64,000 bases of DNA from Conexibacter sp. DBS9H8 (GCF_023330685.1 NZ_CP097128.1:2790001-2854000), one strand, 5' to 3'; counted from the stretch's first letter, positions 45,808 to 54,017 are shown. The notes: generated by a model not told the origin, from the sequence alone. A program made the numbers and translations.

Positions 45808-46860
45808 TCAGGTGTGCCGAGCCAGCACGCCGAGGAGCACCTCAACGCGCACGATTCCCTCGACCCGACCGAGCTCGTCGACGATGCAGACGGGAGCGAG
45901 CTGGTCGGCGACCGGCCGGGCCGCCGCACGCAGGGCGACCTCGCGCGGACGGTCGACCCGCAGCACGCAGAGGGCCGGGTGGACGGTCGGGCGCCCGCCT
46001 GGCTGAGGCACGACCACCTCACACGGTCGTCCGCCGCCGTCGGTCACCACACACCGCTCACTGACCAACTGTGGACGCGCCGTGAGAGCGCGAACCGGCT
46101 CGGTGAGCTCGGCGAGGTCGTCGGGCCGGCGGTCTGACCAGTCGCGCAGAAGCCGGCGGGGTGCCGGAGCGAGCCCGCGCATCAGCTCCTGCTCGGCGCC
46201 GATGATCGGTCCCTGGGCCAGGGGCACGCACAGCTCACGCAGCCGCCCGAGCTCACCGACCGTGCTCACCCCGCGGACGAGCAGCCACGCATCGAGGTCA
46301 CTCGCGAGCGCGCCGACGCCGGCAAGGGCGGTACTGCGGCGCGGGTCCCGGTCGATCCCGGAGACGAGCTCCGGCCCGACGGTGACGAACTGGGGACTCA
46401 GCTCGGCAACCAGCTCGATTCCGGCGCGCCCCGGCCCGGTGGCCGGGAGCGCGACCAGCGCCCCCCGAGCGCGCAGCCGCTTCAGCGCGGTCTGCAGGCT
46501 CACCGGGTCGATCGCCGCATCGGCGTCAGCCAGGTGGATCAGCAGCGTCGAGAGATCTCCCGCCTGTCCGAGCGTCCGGACCACCTCGCGGGAGGTGATC
46601 GCAGACGCCGTGACCGTTACCGACACCAGGCAGTTGGCCGGCAGCTCCTCACGCCGGGCCAGGGCGGCCGAGAGCATCGCGGCAGCGAGCCGGCCGCCGA
46701 AGCCGTGGTGGGCGGCGGCCGCCCACCACGAGCTCGCGTCCGCCCCGCTGAGCGGCAGGCGCATCCTCGCCTCATACCCGCAGGCGACGGACCGTGAGAG
46801 GTCGGCGATCGGGGCGAACGCGACGGTCGCGAGCGACCCCTCACAGGCTCGGGCGAGCAG
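45808..46860 (-). CDS. Degenerate EAL-domain protein, CTG start
   Basis: About 350 residues from CTG 46860. The N-terminal text VAFAPIADLSRSVACGYEARMRL aligns with the start of EAL domains (FQPIVDL...GYEAL) but the EAL triad reads EAR. SVTVTASAITSREV, LAAL-like strands and LCVPLAQGPIIG continue the fold, while the metal-binding Asp pair (DDFG) is absent (ALPATG). It is therefore likely a c-di-GMP receptor or protein-interaction module without phosphodiesterase activity. The last 100 residues look like a weak CBS-type pair. The conventional ATG 46764 would cut the conserved start. Confidence 0.65.
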   Translation of the reverse strand: MLARACEGSLATVAFAPIADLSRSVACGYEARMRLPLSGADASSWWAAAAHHGFGGRLAAAMLSAALARREELPANCLVSVTVTASAITSREVVRTLGQAGDLSTLLIHLADADAAIDPVSLQTALKRLRARGALVALPATGPGRAGIELVAELSPQFVTVGPELVSGIDRDPRRSTALAGVGALASDLDAWLLVRGVSTVGELGRLRELCVPLAQGPIIGAEQELMRGLAPAPRRLLRDWSDRRPDDLAELTEPVRALTARPQLVSERCVVTDGGGRPCEVVVPQPGGRPTVHPALCVLRVDRPREVALRAAARPVADQLAPVCIVDELGRVEGIVRVEVLLGVLARHT

Positions 46861-46974
46861 TTTGGGCCAACTGGTGTCAACCGGGTCGAGGATCCAGGTT
46901 CATCGGCGGGTAATCTGTCGATCTCAAGTGTCGGCGGGACCGGCATCGTCGATGCGAACGAGAGAGAGGCTCTG

Positions 46975-47154
46975 ATGAAACAATTTGCCTGCGGTTCGGT
47001 CATTCCTGGCTGCCAAGCGGTGTTCCTGGCCGAGGAGGAGGACGAGCTGCTGCGGGAGATCGCCGCCCACGCGCGCGATGACCATGGGATCGACGAGATC
47101 ACGCCCGACCTCGTGGCGTCCGTCCGCGAACACATCGCCAACGTCTCAGGCTGA
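46975..47154 (+). CDS. DUF1059 small protein
   Basis: 59 residues: MKQFACGSVIPGCQAVFLAE, then HARDDHGIDEITPDLVASVR. The Cys pair and the late DHG...I.P motif match the DUF1059 family (small, predicted metal-binding). AGAGAGAGG precedes the ATG by 4-5 nt, a good ribosome site. It diverges from the degenerate EAL gene and is convergent with the NAGPA lipoprotein gene. Confidence 0.8.
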   Translation: MKQFACGSVIPGCQAVFLAEEEDELLREIAAHARDDHGIDEITPDLVASVREHIANVSG

Positions 47155-47159
47155 ACGAA

Positions 47160-48263
47160 TCAGCGGGCCGACATGGTGATGAAGTCCCGCGCCCACCAGG
47201 CGTCAAAGAACGTGTCGGCCCCGCGGACGGTGGCCATCAGGGTCTGTCCGTTCGCGGGCGCAGCAAGACCGTCGGGCGTCGACGGGGCGTAGGTGGCGAA
47301 GATCGGCCAGTCCGGGTTGATGTCGAGCTGCATGCCGCGAACCGCACCGGCGCGGACGAGCAGGTCGGCGACCTGCAGCGGGCTCAGTGAGGGTCCCTGC
47401 ACGTAGACCAGGGCTCCGTCGGCGGTGAGCCCCAGTCCCGATCGCCACTGGTACTCGACACCCGGAACGGTGCTGGCACACGAGTCGGTCCCACAGGTGG
47501 CCCCCCACGCCTCCCAGTCGGGGCTCTCGGCGGCGGCGGTCGGACGCCCGCCGGCCACGAGCGGAACGAGGTTCTGGCGCACGGCAACGACCTGCGGGGT
47601 CATCCTCACGTCGACCCCCCACGCACCGATCGTGACCCGTCCCCTGCTGTCGATGACGAGCGAGGCCGCCCCGGCACGCAGCGGCACGATGACCCGGTGC
47701 TCGGTGTAGTAGCCGCCCTCGGCCGCGGGCATCATGAAGCCGCCGTTGAAGGCGGCGACGAGGCTCCGGGCGGCGGCGGGCTCGACAGGTGCCGTGTAGC
47801 GGTAGGGACCACCGCCCGGGCTCTCTGATCCCGAGTACAGCCGCGCGGACAACAGCCGCGTGTCCATCCACGCGAGACCGGCCGGGGTCGATCCGCCGGG
47901 TGGCAGCAGGGTCGTCTCATAGACCGCCGGTGTGCCGCCGACTCGGCGGCCGGCGGGATGCCAGATTCCCTGCCCCGGCCCAGGACTGAAGGGTTCCAGG
48001 CGGGCTGGGACCGGGAGGGATGCAAGGGCCGGCCGCGGGGTCGTGACCGTCCGGGTCGCCGCCAAGTCGACCGGCCCTCCGGATCCGTGGGAGTGGCCGC
48101 CCTCGCGCACTTGGGGTGAGCGGGTGGGCGGGGAGCCCGCCCGCGTCCCGGGAACGGCGGCCTGGGCACGGGTCACCGGTGCACGCGCTGCGCTGCCGCA
48201 GCCTGCGAGGAGGATGGTGGTGACGAACGCGACGACAACGGCTGTCCTCCGAGCGTGGGCCAT
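47160..48263 (-). CDS. Lipoprotein with phosphodiester glycosidase (NAGPA) domain
   Basis: 367 residues. N-terminal lipobox LLAGC (about residue 24) marks a lipoprotein. Residues about 165-360 hold the NAGPA/DUF2233 fold: AAFNGGFMM, VIDSRGRVTIGAWG, VRQNLVPLVAGG, LGLTADGALVYVQG and MQLDINPDWP. These proteins cleave phosphodiester-linked sugars, often in cell-wall polymers or exopolysaccharide. ATG 48263 is 8 nt behind TAGTCT. Upstream is the duplicated palindrome at 48296-48415, whose first copy overlaps the expected -35 position. Confidence 0.82.
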   Translation of the reverse strand: MAHARRTAVVVAFVTTILLAGCGSAARAPVTRAQAAVPGTRAGSPPTRSPQVREGGHSHGSGGPVDLAATRTVTTPRPALASLPVPARLEPFSPGPGQGIWHPAGRRVGGTPAVYETTLLPPGGSTPAGLAWMDTRLLSARLYSGSESPGGGPYRYTAPVEPAAARSLVAAFNGGFMMPAAEGGYYTEHRVIVPLRAGAASLVIDSRGRVTIGAWGVDVRMTPQVVAVRQNLVPLVAGGRPTAAAESPDWEAWGATCGTDSCASTVPGVEYQWRSGLGLTADGALVYVQGPSLSPLQVADLLVRAGAVRGMQLDINPDWPIFATYAPSTPDGLAAPANGQTLMATVRGADTFFDAWWARDFITMSAR

Positions 48264-48295
48264 GGACAGAAAGACTAGAGCCGGGGTCCTGTGGC

Positions 48296-48415
48296 CGTTC
48301 CGCGGAACGCCCACAGGTAACGATGGTCTGTGATCACCTACACGCCGGTTGCCCCGGCGGCGGTGGTGCGTTCCGCGGAACGCGGCGACATAACGTTTGT
48401 TCGTGATCGCATACA
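48296..48415. repeat. Duplicated palindrome unit, 73-bp period
   Basis: CGTTCCGCGGAACG, a perfect 14-bp palindrome, occurs at 48296-48309 and 48369-48382. In both copies it is followed in exact register (offset 73) by TAACG, GTGATC and TACA. The non-coding gap 48264-48452 is thus largely two degenerate copies of one 47-bp unit. Likely regulator-binding sites for the lipoprotein gene on the reverse strand or for an undetected forward transcript. Confidence 0.6.
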
Positions 48416-48452
48416 GGGGCGGAGAGCCCCGGCCCTCCGGCGGCGTACCGGC

Positions 48453-48815
48453 TCAGTGGGGGCGGGTGGCGTCGAAACGCCGGCGCTCTCGTTTTGTCGG
48501 CCGCGGCCCGAGGTTCACCGGCGCCCCGAGGCGGCGCAGCTCGGCTTGGCGTTCGCGCTCGCGCGTACTCGCCTCCGTCTCCTCATAGAGCCGGGCGACC
48601 TCAGGGGGCGAGACCCGCCGCGGAGCCGCCCCGCGGACGACCACCGTCCGGCTCGCCGGACCGAGGCTGATCTCCACCTCGTCACCGGGCTCCACCTCAC
48701 GGCCGGGCTTGACCGCCTGGCCGTTGACGTGGACGCGGCCACCCTTGACGGCCTCGGCGGCCTGAGTGCGCGTCTTGAACAGTCGCGCGGTCCACAGCCA
48801 CTTGTCGATGCGCAT
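48453..48815 (-). CDS. hslR: S4-domain RNA-binding protein (Hsp15/RqcP-like)
   Basis: 120 residues. MRIDKWLWTARLFKTRTQAAEAVKGGRVHVNG is the S4 RNA-binding fold of Hsp15, which rescues stalled 50S-peptidyl-tRNA complexes. The rest is a charged tail (REREROAELRRLG-like, RPTKRERRR). GTG/ATG usage: ATG 48815 shares one base with the stop of the upstream SUI1 gene (TGATG), so translation is coupled. Confidence 0.85.
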   Translation of the reverse strand: MRIDKWLWTARLFKTRTQAAEAVKGGRVHVNGQAVKPGREVEPGDEVEISLGPASRTVVVRGAAPRRVSPPEVARLYEETEASTRERERQAELRRLGAPVNLGPRPTKRERRRFDATRPH

Positions 48816-49144
48816 CAGCCACCGGCACGGACGGGCCGGTACCCCTCAGCCTCGAGCACGGCGATGACCACGTCACGATGGTCGCCCTGCAGTTCGATCA
48901 CGCCGTCCTTGACCGCACCACCGACACCGCAGCGGCGCTTCAGGGTGCCGGCGAGCTGCCTGAGGTCGGACTCGTCGAGGGGGAGACCGAGAACGGAGGT
49001 GACCGTCTTGCCCCGCCGTCCGGCGGTCTCACGGCGGACCCGAACCCGTTCAGAGGTCCGGGGCGGCACGGACGGTATCGACGCGGGCTGGGAGCGCAGG
49101 TCTCCCCCCTCCGTCGAGTAGACGATCCGGGTCGCGCGCGCCAT
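48815..49144 (-). CDS. yciH: SUI1/YciH-type translation factor
   Basis: 109 residues. The N-terminal half is Arg/Ser-rich and variable; the SUI1 core is GRRGKTVTSVLGLPL and KRRCGVGGAVKDGVIELQGDHRD, the eIF1-like fold. YciH affects initiation fidelity in bacteria. Overlaps hslR by one base; 10 bp after the PPOX gene, all in one direction. Confidence 0.9.
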   Translation of the reverse strand: MARATRIVYSTEGGDLRSQPASIPSVPPRTSERVRVRRETAGRRGKTVTSVLGLPLDESDLRQLAGTLKRRCGVGGAVKDGVIELQGDHRDVVIAVLEAEGYRPVRAGG

Positions 49145-49154
49145 CGGGATAACG

Positions 49155-49562
49155 CTACCGCCTCGCGGGCTCGGTGATCTTCAGGATCACCCGGGTGGGC
49201 TCATCCGGATCCTCACCACCCCGGTCGGCGGCGATGACCTTCATCCGCTCGCCGTATTTGGATCGGATCGCCTCCCGCAGGCGGCGCACCTCGTCCCCAT
49301 CGGTGACGATCTCCGCCACAGCCGTCACGGTGGCGGCGTCCTCGCTGAGGACACCGCGGCGATCACAGGGACGCAACTGGACCCGCGGATCGTGACGCAG
49401 TCGCTTGACCTTGCCCGACCGCGCGGTCGTGGTCACCAGCAGGACACCGCTCCCGTCGGTGGCCGGCGCGATCCAGACCGGCACCGAGACGGGCACGCCC
49501 GAGCGCCGGTAGGTGGTCAGGGAGACGAACTCCTCCGGTGCGAGGTCGGCAAGCGTGGTCAT
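49155..49562 (-). CDS. PPOX-class flavin/F420-dependent oxidoreductase
   Basis: 135 residues. Split-barrel flavin fold: FVSLTTYRRSGVPVSVPVWIAP, VLLVTTTARSGKVKRLRHDPRVQL match PPOX-class F420-binding proteins common in actinobacteria. ATG 49562 gives the family start MTTLADLAPEEF. The same frame stays open upstream to ATG 49691, adding 43 residues with no family match, so an N-terminal extension cannot be excluded. The 237 bp up to tRNA-Arg holds nothing else convincing. Confidence 0.8.
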   Translation of the reverse strand: MTTLADLAPEEFVSLTTYRRSGVPVSVPVWIAPATDGSGVLLVTTTARSGKVKRLRHDPRVQLRPCDRRGVLSEDAATVTAVAEIVTDGDEVRRLREAIRSKYGERMKVIAADRGGEDPDEPTRVILKITEPARR

Positions 49563-49799
49563 GGGGTCAGCGTCGCAGGAACCGCCGGCGCAGGTGATGC
49601 CGTGGTGCAGCGTTTCTGACGTGTCGTGTTCTCTGATGACCTTGGCGAGGACCTGTTCGGGGTCGGGAGTTTCTCCGCTTGGGGCAGTCATCCGATGGCT
49701 ACAAACCAAGGAACTCCCGTGACCCAGACGGCCCTGACGGCACCCGCCAGAGCAACTGCGTCACAGTCTGCCTGCCCGGTCCCGGCAGGCATTTCTCGA

Positions 49800-49873
49800 T
49801 GCGCCCGGCAGGACTCGAACCTGCGACCTGAGGATTAGAAGTCCCCTGCTCTATCCAGCTGAGCTACGAGCGC
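49800..49873 (-). tRNA. tRNA-Arg(TCT)
   Basis: Reverse strand: acceptor GCGCTCG pairs with CGGGCGC, anticodon loop CTTCTAA gives anticodon TCT (AGA codons), T arm GCAGG-TTCGAGT-CCTGC. Discriminator A at 49800, CCA not encoded. Frames across it on the forward strand end in the RQDSNLRPED text typical of antisense tRNA. Confidence 0.95.
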
Positions 49874-49917
49874 GAGCGGTCCGGTCCCGGTCGCGTGGAC
49901 CGGGACCGGGGCCAGCG

Positions 49918-50340
49918 TCAGGCTAGCGACGCCTGCAGGGTGATCTCGGGCACCCCGGCGAGCGCCTTGGAGACCGGACAGTTGGCCTTGGCCCCCTCCG
50001 CGGCGGCGATGAAGCCCGCCTCATCAAGGCCGGGGACCTCGCCGACGGTGCTGAGGGCGATGCTCGTGATCATCGGGGCGCCGTCGACCATGCGCAGGCT
50101 GACGGTTGCGTCCGTCTTCACCGACGTGACCGGGGTGCCGGCGTCGGCGAGTCCGGCCGACAGGGCCATCGAGAAGCACGCGGCGTGCGCGGCGGCGATG
50201 AGCTGCTCGGGATTGGCCCCGGGAGCGTCCTCGAAGCGGGTCTTGAACGAGAACGCGCCGCTGATCGACTCTCCGGCACTGAAGCTGCCGGTGCCGGTCC
50301 TCAGGTCGCCTTGCCATTCCGCCATGGCCCGTGCTGGCAT
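49918..50340 (-). CDS. OsmC family peroxiredoxin-like protein
   Basis: 140 residues. AEWQGDLRTGTGSF start, NPEQLIAAAHAACFSMALS with the first reactive Cys and KANCPVSKAL with the second match OsmC (rather than Ohr). These reduce organic hydroperoxides. AAAGGAG is 7 nt before ATG 50340; ATG 50325 is also possible. A MarR-type regulator starts just upstream in the same direction, giving a likely peroxide-stress operon. Confidence 0.9.
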   Translation of the reverse strand: MPARAMAEWQGDLRTGTGSFSAGESISGAFSFKTRFEDAPGANPEQLIAAAHAACFSMALSAGLADAGTPVTSVKTDATVSLRMVDGAPMITSIALSTVGEVPGLDEAGFIAAAEGAKANCPVSKALAGVPEITLQASLA

Positions 50341-50377
50341 CTCGGTGCTCCTTTGATTCGAGGGTGGGGGGCCAAGA

Positions 50378-50848
50378 CTAGCCCTCGGCGGCCGCCTCCC
50401 AGTCCACCTCATTGTGGCCGAGCTTGGCGAGCAGGTCCCGCAGTTGACTGCGCTCGCCGCCGTCGAGCCCGGCAAGCAGATGATCCTCGACGCACTGGAG
50501 GGCGCGGTCGACGTCTGCGAGGGCGCGCTCCCCTTCGCTCGTGAGCTCGATCAGCGCGCGCCGGCGGTCGGAGCGGTCGCGGCGGCGCAGGACGAGCTGG
50601 TGATCCTCGAGGTCGTTGAGCAGACCCACCGTGCTGGAAGGGTCCATGCACAGCCGTTCGGCGAGTACCTGCTGGGCGGTCGGGCCATGCCCGCGGAGGT
50701 AGCTGAGGGCGACGACGTGGCGCTGGCGGAGGCCGAGCGGCTCGAGGGCGAGCTCGAAGCGCTGGCGGACGACCCGGGCGATCCGGGCGATCAACATCGT
50801 CGCGTGCGCCGGAACGGGACCGGCGCTCTCGGCGGGCGGAGCGGACAT
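50378..50848 (-). CDS. MarR family transcriptional regulator
   Basis: 156 residues. Winged helix with VVALSYLRGHGPTAQQVLAERLCMDPSSTVGLLNDLEDHQLVLRRR... DRRRALIELTSEG, a classic MarR core (about residues 45-115). The N-terminal redox Cys of OhrR-type regulators is not evident, so a peroxide-sensing role is uncertain despite the neighbour OsmC gene 37 bp downstream. TAGACT box lies 10 nt before ATG 50848. Confidence 0.9.
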   Translation of the reverse strand: MSAPPAESAGPVPAHATMLIARIARVVRQRFELALEPLGLRQRHVVALSYLRGHGPTAQQVLAERLCMDPSSTVGLLNDLEDHQLVLRRRDRSDRRRALIELTSEGERALADVDRALQCVEDHLLAGLDGGERSQLRDLLAKLGHNEVDWEAAAEG

Positions 50849-50989
50849 CGAAGGGAGCAGTCTAAATCCTCCAATGAAAAGGCTTGAGGCTTCTTATACG
50901 ATTCTGGCAGGCGCCATGTTTGACCTCCCCACAAGCATCGGCGCTCGGGACCGCGTGCATTGCGAATCCGCCACGACCAGGAGGTCACG

Positions 50990-51472
50990 ATGAATCCGTT
51001 CCGATCGGGAAGCGAGCCAATCCCACGCCCGGCTCGGCGCCGCCTGCCGTGGCTGGCGACCGTGTTGACGCTCGTTCTCGCCCTGCCGGCCGTGGCCCTC
51101 GCAGCCGCCCCGCCGTTCCACGTCGCCGTGTCCGCCCCCACGCACACGCCCCTCACCTGCACGAACTGGGACATCACCGTCCACGTCACGCGCGGCCGGG
51201 AGCGGCTCGCCGGGCGGGTGACCCATTACGACTTCCTCTTTGACGGCCAGAACGTCAGCGGCAGCCAACGGGCCGGCGACCGGGCCAACCACTACGGAGA
51301 CTTCCGCGACGGCATCTTCCGGGACGTGCTGGTCTTTCCCACCGCCGCCCAGAACGAGCCGCTCACCCTGCAGGTCTGGGTCAACACCCGGTTCGGCCAG
51401 CGGGTGGCGGGCAGCTTCGCGGTACGCCCGAAGGCGAACCCGCACCGTCAGTGCAAGGTCAACGGACACTGA
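50990..51472 (+). CDS. Secreted protein of unknown function preceding an ABC exporter
   Basis: 160 residues. Signal peptide (about 1-39, WLATVLTLVLALPAVALAAAP), then a beta-rich domain with TCTNWDITVHVTRGRERLAG and LTLQVWVNTRFGQRVAG, Ig-like in character. No enzyme motif. Good AGGAGG 5 nt before ATG 50990. Directly followed by the ABC ATPase and permease genes in the same direction, so it may be the periplasmic/exported partner of that system. Confidence 0.65.
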   Translation: MNPFRSGSEPIPRPARRRLPWLATVLTLVLALPAVALAAAPPFHVAVSAPTHTPLTCTNWDITVHVTRGRERLAGRVTHYDFLFDGQNVSGSQRAGDRANHYGDFRDGIFRDVLVFPTAAQNEPLTLQVWVNTRFGQRVAGSFAVRPKANPHRQCKVNGH

Positions 51473-51492
51473 TCTCCAAGCCGACCGGGACG

Positions 51493-52224
51493 ATGGCGCC
51501 CACGACAGCCCCCGAGGACGGGAACCACCCGGCGGCGGGCGCCCGGATCGTGCTCGAGCACGTGTCGCGGGCCTACGGGCCCGCGACCGTGCTCTTTGAC
51601 GTCTCCTTCACGATCGGCCCGGGCGAACTGGTTGCGCTCACCGGGCCGTCCGGGTCTGGCAAGACGACCCTGCTGCAGCTGATCGGCAGCCTCGACCGAC
51701 CGAGCAGCGGAACGATCCGCGTCGATGACACCGCCGTGGAGTGCCTCACCCACCCCGCCGACTTCCGCCGTGACACGGTCGGCTTCGTGTTTCAGCTCCA
51801 CCACCTCCTCCCCCACCTCACCGTCGAGCAGAACGCCGAGCTGAGTCTCGTCGCGGCCGGGATCCCCCGGCGCGAGCGGCACGAGCGGGTGCTCGACCTG
51901 CTTGAGGAGGTCGGGCTGGCCGACCGGGCCGACGACTTCCCCAAACAGCTCTCCGGCGGCGAGCGCCAGCGGGTCGCGATCGCCCGTGCGCTCGCCGGGC
52001 GCCCGAGGCTCGTCCTCGCCGATGAACCGACCGGTGCGCTCGACACGGGCACGTCAGCGCGGATCTGGGAGCTGCTGCTGGACCTCCGCGCCCGCCACAA
52101 CACGACGCTGCTCGTCGCCTCCCACGACCTGACCCTGCTCGAGCACGCCGACCGTGAGCTGCGCCTCGTCGACGGGCGCCTGCTTCCCTCCAGCTCCCCG
52201 ACCCCGGTCAGCGAGCTGACGTGA
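51493..52224 (+). CDS. ABC transporter ATPase (MacB/LolD-like)
   Basis: 243 residues. Walker A GPSGSGKT (about residue 53), Q-loop VFQLHHLLPH, signature LSGGERQRVAI, Walker B LVLADEPTGALD, His switch ASHD. The GALD(T) and LHHLLPHLT features place it in the MacB/LolD export class. Overlaps the permease gene by 4 nt (GTGA). Confidence 0.9.
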   Translation: MAPTTAPEDGNHPAAGARIVLEHVSRAYGPATVLFDVSFTIGPGELVALTGPSGSGKTTLLQLIGSLDRPSSGTIRVDDTAVECLTHPADFRRDTVGFVFQLHHLLPHLTVEQNAELSLVAAGIPRRERHERVLDLLEEVGLADRADDFPKQLSGGERQRVAIARALAGRPRLVLADEPTGALDTGTSARIWELLLDLRARHNTTLLVASHDLTLLEHADRELRLVDGRLLPSSSPTPVSELT

Positions 52225-53330
52225 GCGCCGTCACCCAGACCGTCGTCGCTCTGCAGCGCCGTCCGCTGCGAACCTTCCTCACCGCGCTCGGGACGGCACT
52301 CGGGATCGCGACGATCGTCGCCCTGCTCGCGGTCGCCGACGGCGCCAAGCGCAGCGCCGGTGAGTTCTTCCATCTCGGCGCCTCCGATCTCGGCCTGTTC
52401 CAGGCCGACGCGGCCGACCCGACGACGTCGGTCCTGCCCCTCAGCCTCGGCCACACGCTGCTGGCGACCCCCGGGATCACCGGCATCTCTCCGATCCTCC
52501 TGATGATCGAGGACATCCCCTCCCAGCTCGGGGCGGTCGTCTACGGCGTCGAGCCGCACACGTTCCTCACCGATCGGATGGTGTTCCTCTCCGGACACAT
52601 GTTCGCCGGCCGCAACCAGGTCGCCGTCGGGAACCTGCTCGCCCAGACGATGCATCTCCGCGTCGGGTCGGCGCTCGTGATCGCCCACCACCGCTTCACC
52701 GTGTCGGGCATCTTCCACATCGGGGTGAGCATCCAGGACACGGGCGCATTCATCCCGCTCGCCACCGCGCAGGCGATCACCGACAAGCCCGGGGAGACGA
52801 CGACCTTCGCGGTCAGACTCGGAATCGGCACGCGCCCCCAGGTCGAACGTGCCCGGCTCAAGCGACGCTTCCCCGGGCTGATCGTGATCGCCGACGGTGA
52901 GGAGGCCCCCCGCGCCGGCGCGAACGCCGCCCTACTGGCCAAGGCGGCGACGGTGATCGCTGTGCTCGCGATCATCATCGGCGGCATCGGCGTGATGAAC
53001 ACGATGCTGATGTCGGTGATCGAGCGCCGTTCGGAGTTCGCCCTCCTCTCCGCGGTCGGCTGGAGCGGACGCCAGATCGCGATCCGCGTGCTGATCGAGG
53101 GCGTCCTGACGACGATCCTCGGCACCGCCCTCGGTCTGCTGCTCGGCGTGATCGGCGCAGGCCTGCTCGTCCACGTGCTCGGCGCCGGCGAGTTCGTCAC
53201 CCCCGACGTCACCGCCTGGGATCTCGGTGACGCGCTGCTCGTCGGCGTGCTGCTCGGGGTGCTCGGCGGGCTCTACCCGGCGTGGCGGGCGGCGCGGGTG
53301 TCCCCCGCCCAGGTGCTCGCCGCACGTTGA
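52221..53330 (+). CDS. FtsX-like/MacB-type ABC permease
   Basis: 369 residues. One N-terminal helix (about 19-40, LGTALGIATIVALLAVADGA), a large extracytoplasmic MacB-type domain (about 45-250), then three C-terminal helices with IIGGIGVMNTMLMSVIERRSEFALLSAVGWS, a hallmark of the FtsX/MacB permease. Works with the preceding ATPase as a mechanotransmission exporter (antibiotics, peptides or lipoproteins). Substrate unknown. Confidence 0.88.
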   Translation: MSAVTQTVVALQRRPLRTFLTALGTALGIATIVALLAVADGAKRSAGEFFHLGASDLGLFQADAADPTTSVLPLSLGHTLLATPGITGISPILLMIEDIPSQLGAVVYGVEPHTFLTDRMVFLSGHMFAGRNQVAVGNLLAQTMHLRVGSALVIAHHRFTVSGIFHIGVSIQDTGAFIPLATAQAITDKPGETTTFAVRLGIGTRPQVERARLKRRFPGLIVIADGEEAPRAGANAALLAKAATVIAVLAIIIGGIGVMNTMLMSVIERRSEFALLSAVGWSGRQIAIRVLIEGVLTTILGTALGLLLGVIGAGLLVHVLGAGEFVTPDVTAWDLGDALLVGVLLGVLGGLYPAWRAARVSPAQVLAAR

Positions 53331-53356
53331 GTGCGACATCTCCACCATCGGTTCAG

Positions 53357-53430
53357 TCGGGGTGCCCGGATTTGAACCGGGGATCTCGGCCACCCAAAGG
53401 CCGCGCGTTACCAGGCTTCGCTACACCCCG
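53357..53430 (-). tRNA. tRNA-Pro(TGG)
   Basis: Reverse strand: acceptor CGGGGTG pairs with CACCCCG, anticodon loop TTTGGGT gives TGG, T arm CCCGG-TTCAAAT-CCGGG. Discriminator A at 53357; CCA not encoded. It sits 26 bp past the permease stop, in the opposite direction. Confidence 0.95.
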
Positions 53431-53547
53431 TGCGGGAAGCCAGTCTAGTCGGCGCCCCCGTGGCGGGCCGGAACGGTCCGCCCGTCCCCCTGGTGGCGCT
53501 AGCATCGAATTGATCTACCTGTGTCGGCCCTTCGTAGGAAGGCAGCA

Positions 53548-54006
53548 ATGAGAGCGACAGCCCACCGTCAGACCGGAACGACCTTCACCCACACCGTGGA
53601 TGTGCGCCAGCACCACGTGCGAGTGGATGAGCCGACCGAGCTCGGCGGGGACGACGAGGGTCCCAGCCCCCAGGAGCTGCTGGCGGCCAGCCTCGCCTCC
53701 TGCACGGCGATCACGGTGGAGATGTACGCCAAGCACAAGGGCTGGGATCTCGGTGCCCTGGAGGTGGCGGTCGAGTACACGCCGGCCGAGCGTGGCTGTC
53801 CGACCAAGTTCGTCCTCGAGCTGCGCCTCCCGCCCCAGACGACGCCCGAACAGCGTGAACGCCTGCAGGTGATCGCCGCCAAGTGCCCGGTCCACCGCAC
53901 CCTCGAAGGTGAGGTGATGTTCGAGGACAGAGTCACCGTGCTCGACCCCGACGGCGCTCCCCGGGACGAACCGCGCAAGCGACGCGGGCTGCTCGCCCGC
54001 ACCTGA
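53548..54006 (+). CDS. OsmC family protein (second copy)
   Basis: 152 residues. SPQELLAASLASCTAITVEMYAKHKGW with the first Cys and VIAAKCPVHRTLEGEV with the second show the OsmC/YhfA pattern, distinct from the OsmC at 49918. Basic C-terminal tail. AGGAAGG precedes ATG 53548 by 5 nt; a TAGCAT box about 40 nt upstream would give a short leader. Adjacent to a Nudix gene in the same direction. Confidence 0.9.
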   Translation: MRATAHRQTGTTFTHTVDVRQHHVRVDEPTELGGDDEGPSPQELLAASLASCTAITVEMYAKHKGWDLGALEVAVEYTPAERGCPTKFVLELRLPPQTTPEQRERLQVIAAKCPVHRTLEGEVMFEDRVTVLDPDGAPRDEPRKRRGLLART

Positions 54007-54017
54007 TCGCCGACCGC

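Noticed and set aside
48296..48309. LexA/SOS box
   Set aside because: The SOS box of actinobacteria and firmicutes is GAAC-N4-GTTC; here the arms are reversed (GTTC-N4-GAAC).
48330..49121. 263-aa forward frame starting at the first GTGATC unit
   Set aside because: It is antisense to hslR and SUI1; only the promoter-like start is of interest, not the protein.
49626..49838. Small forward frames ending in RQDSNLRPED
   Set aside because: That text is the antisense reading of tRNA-Arg.
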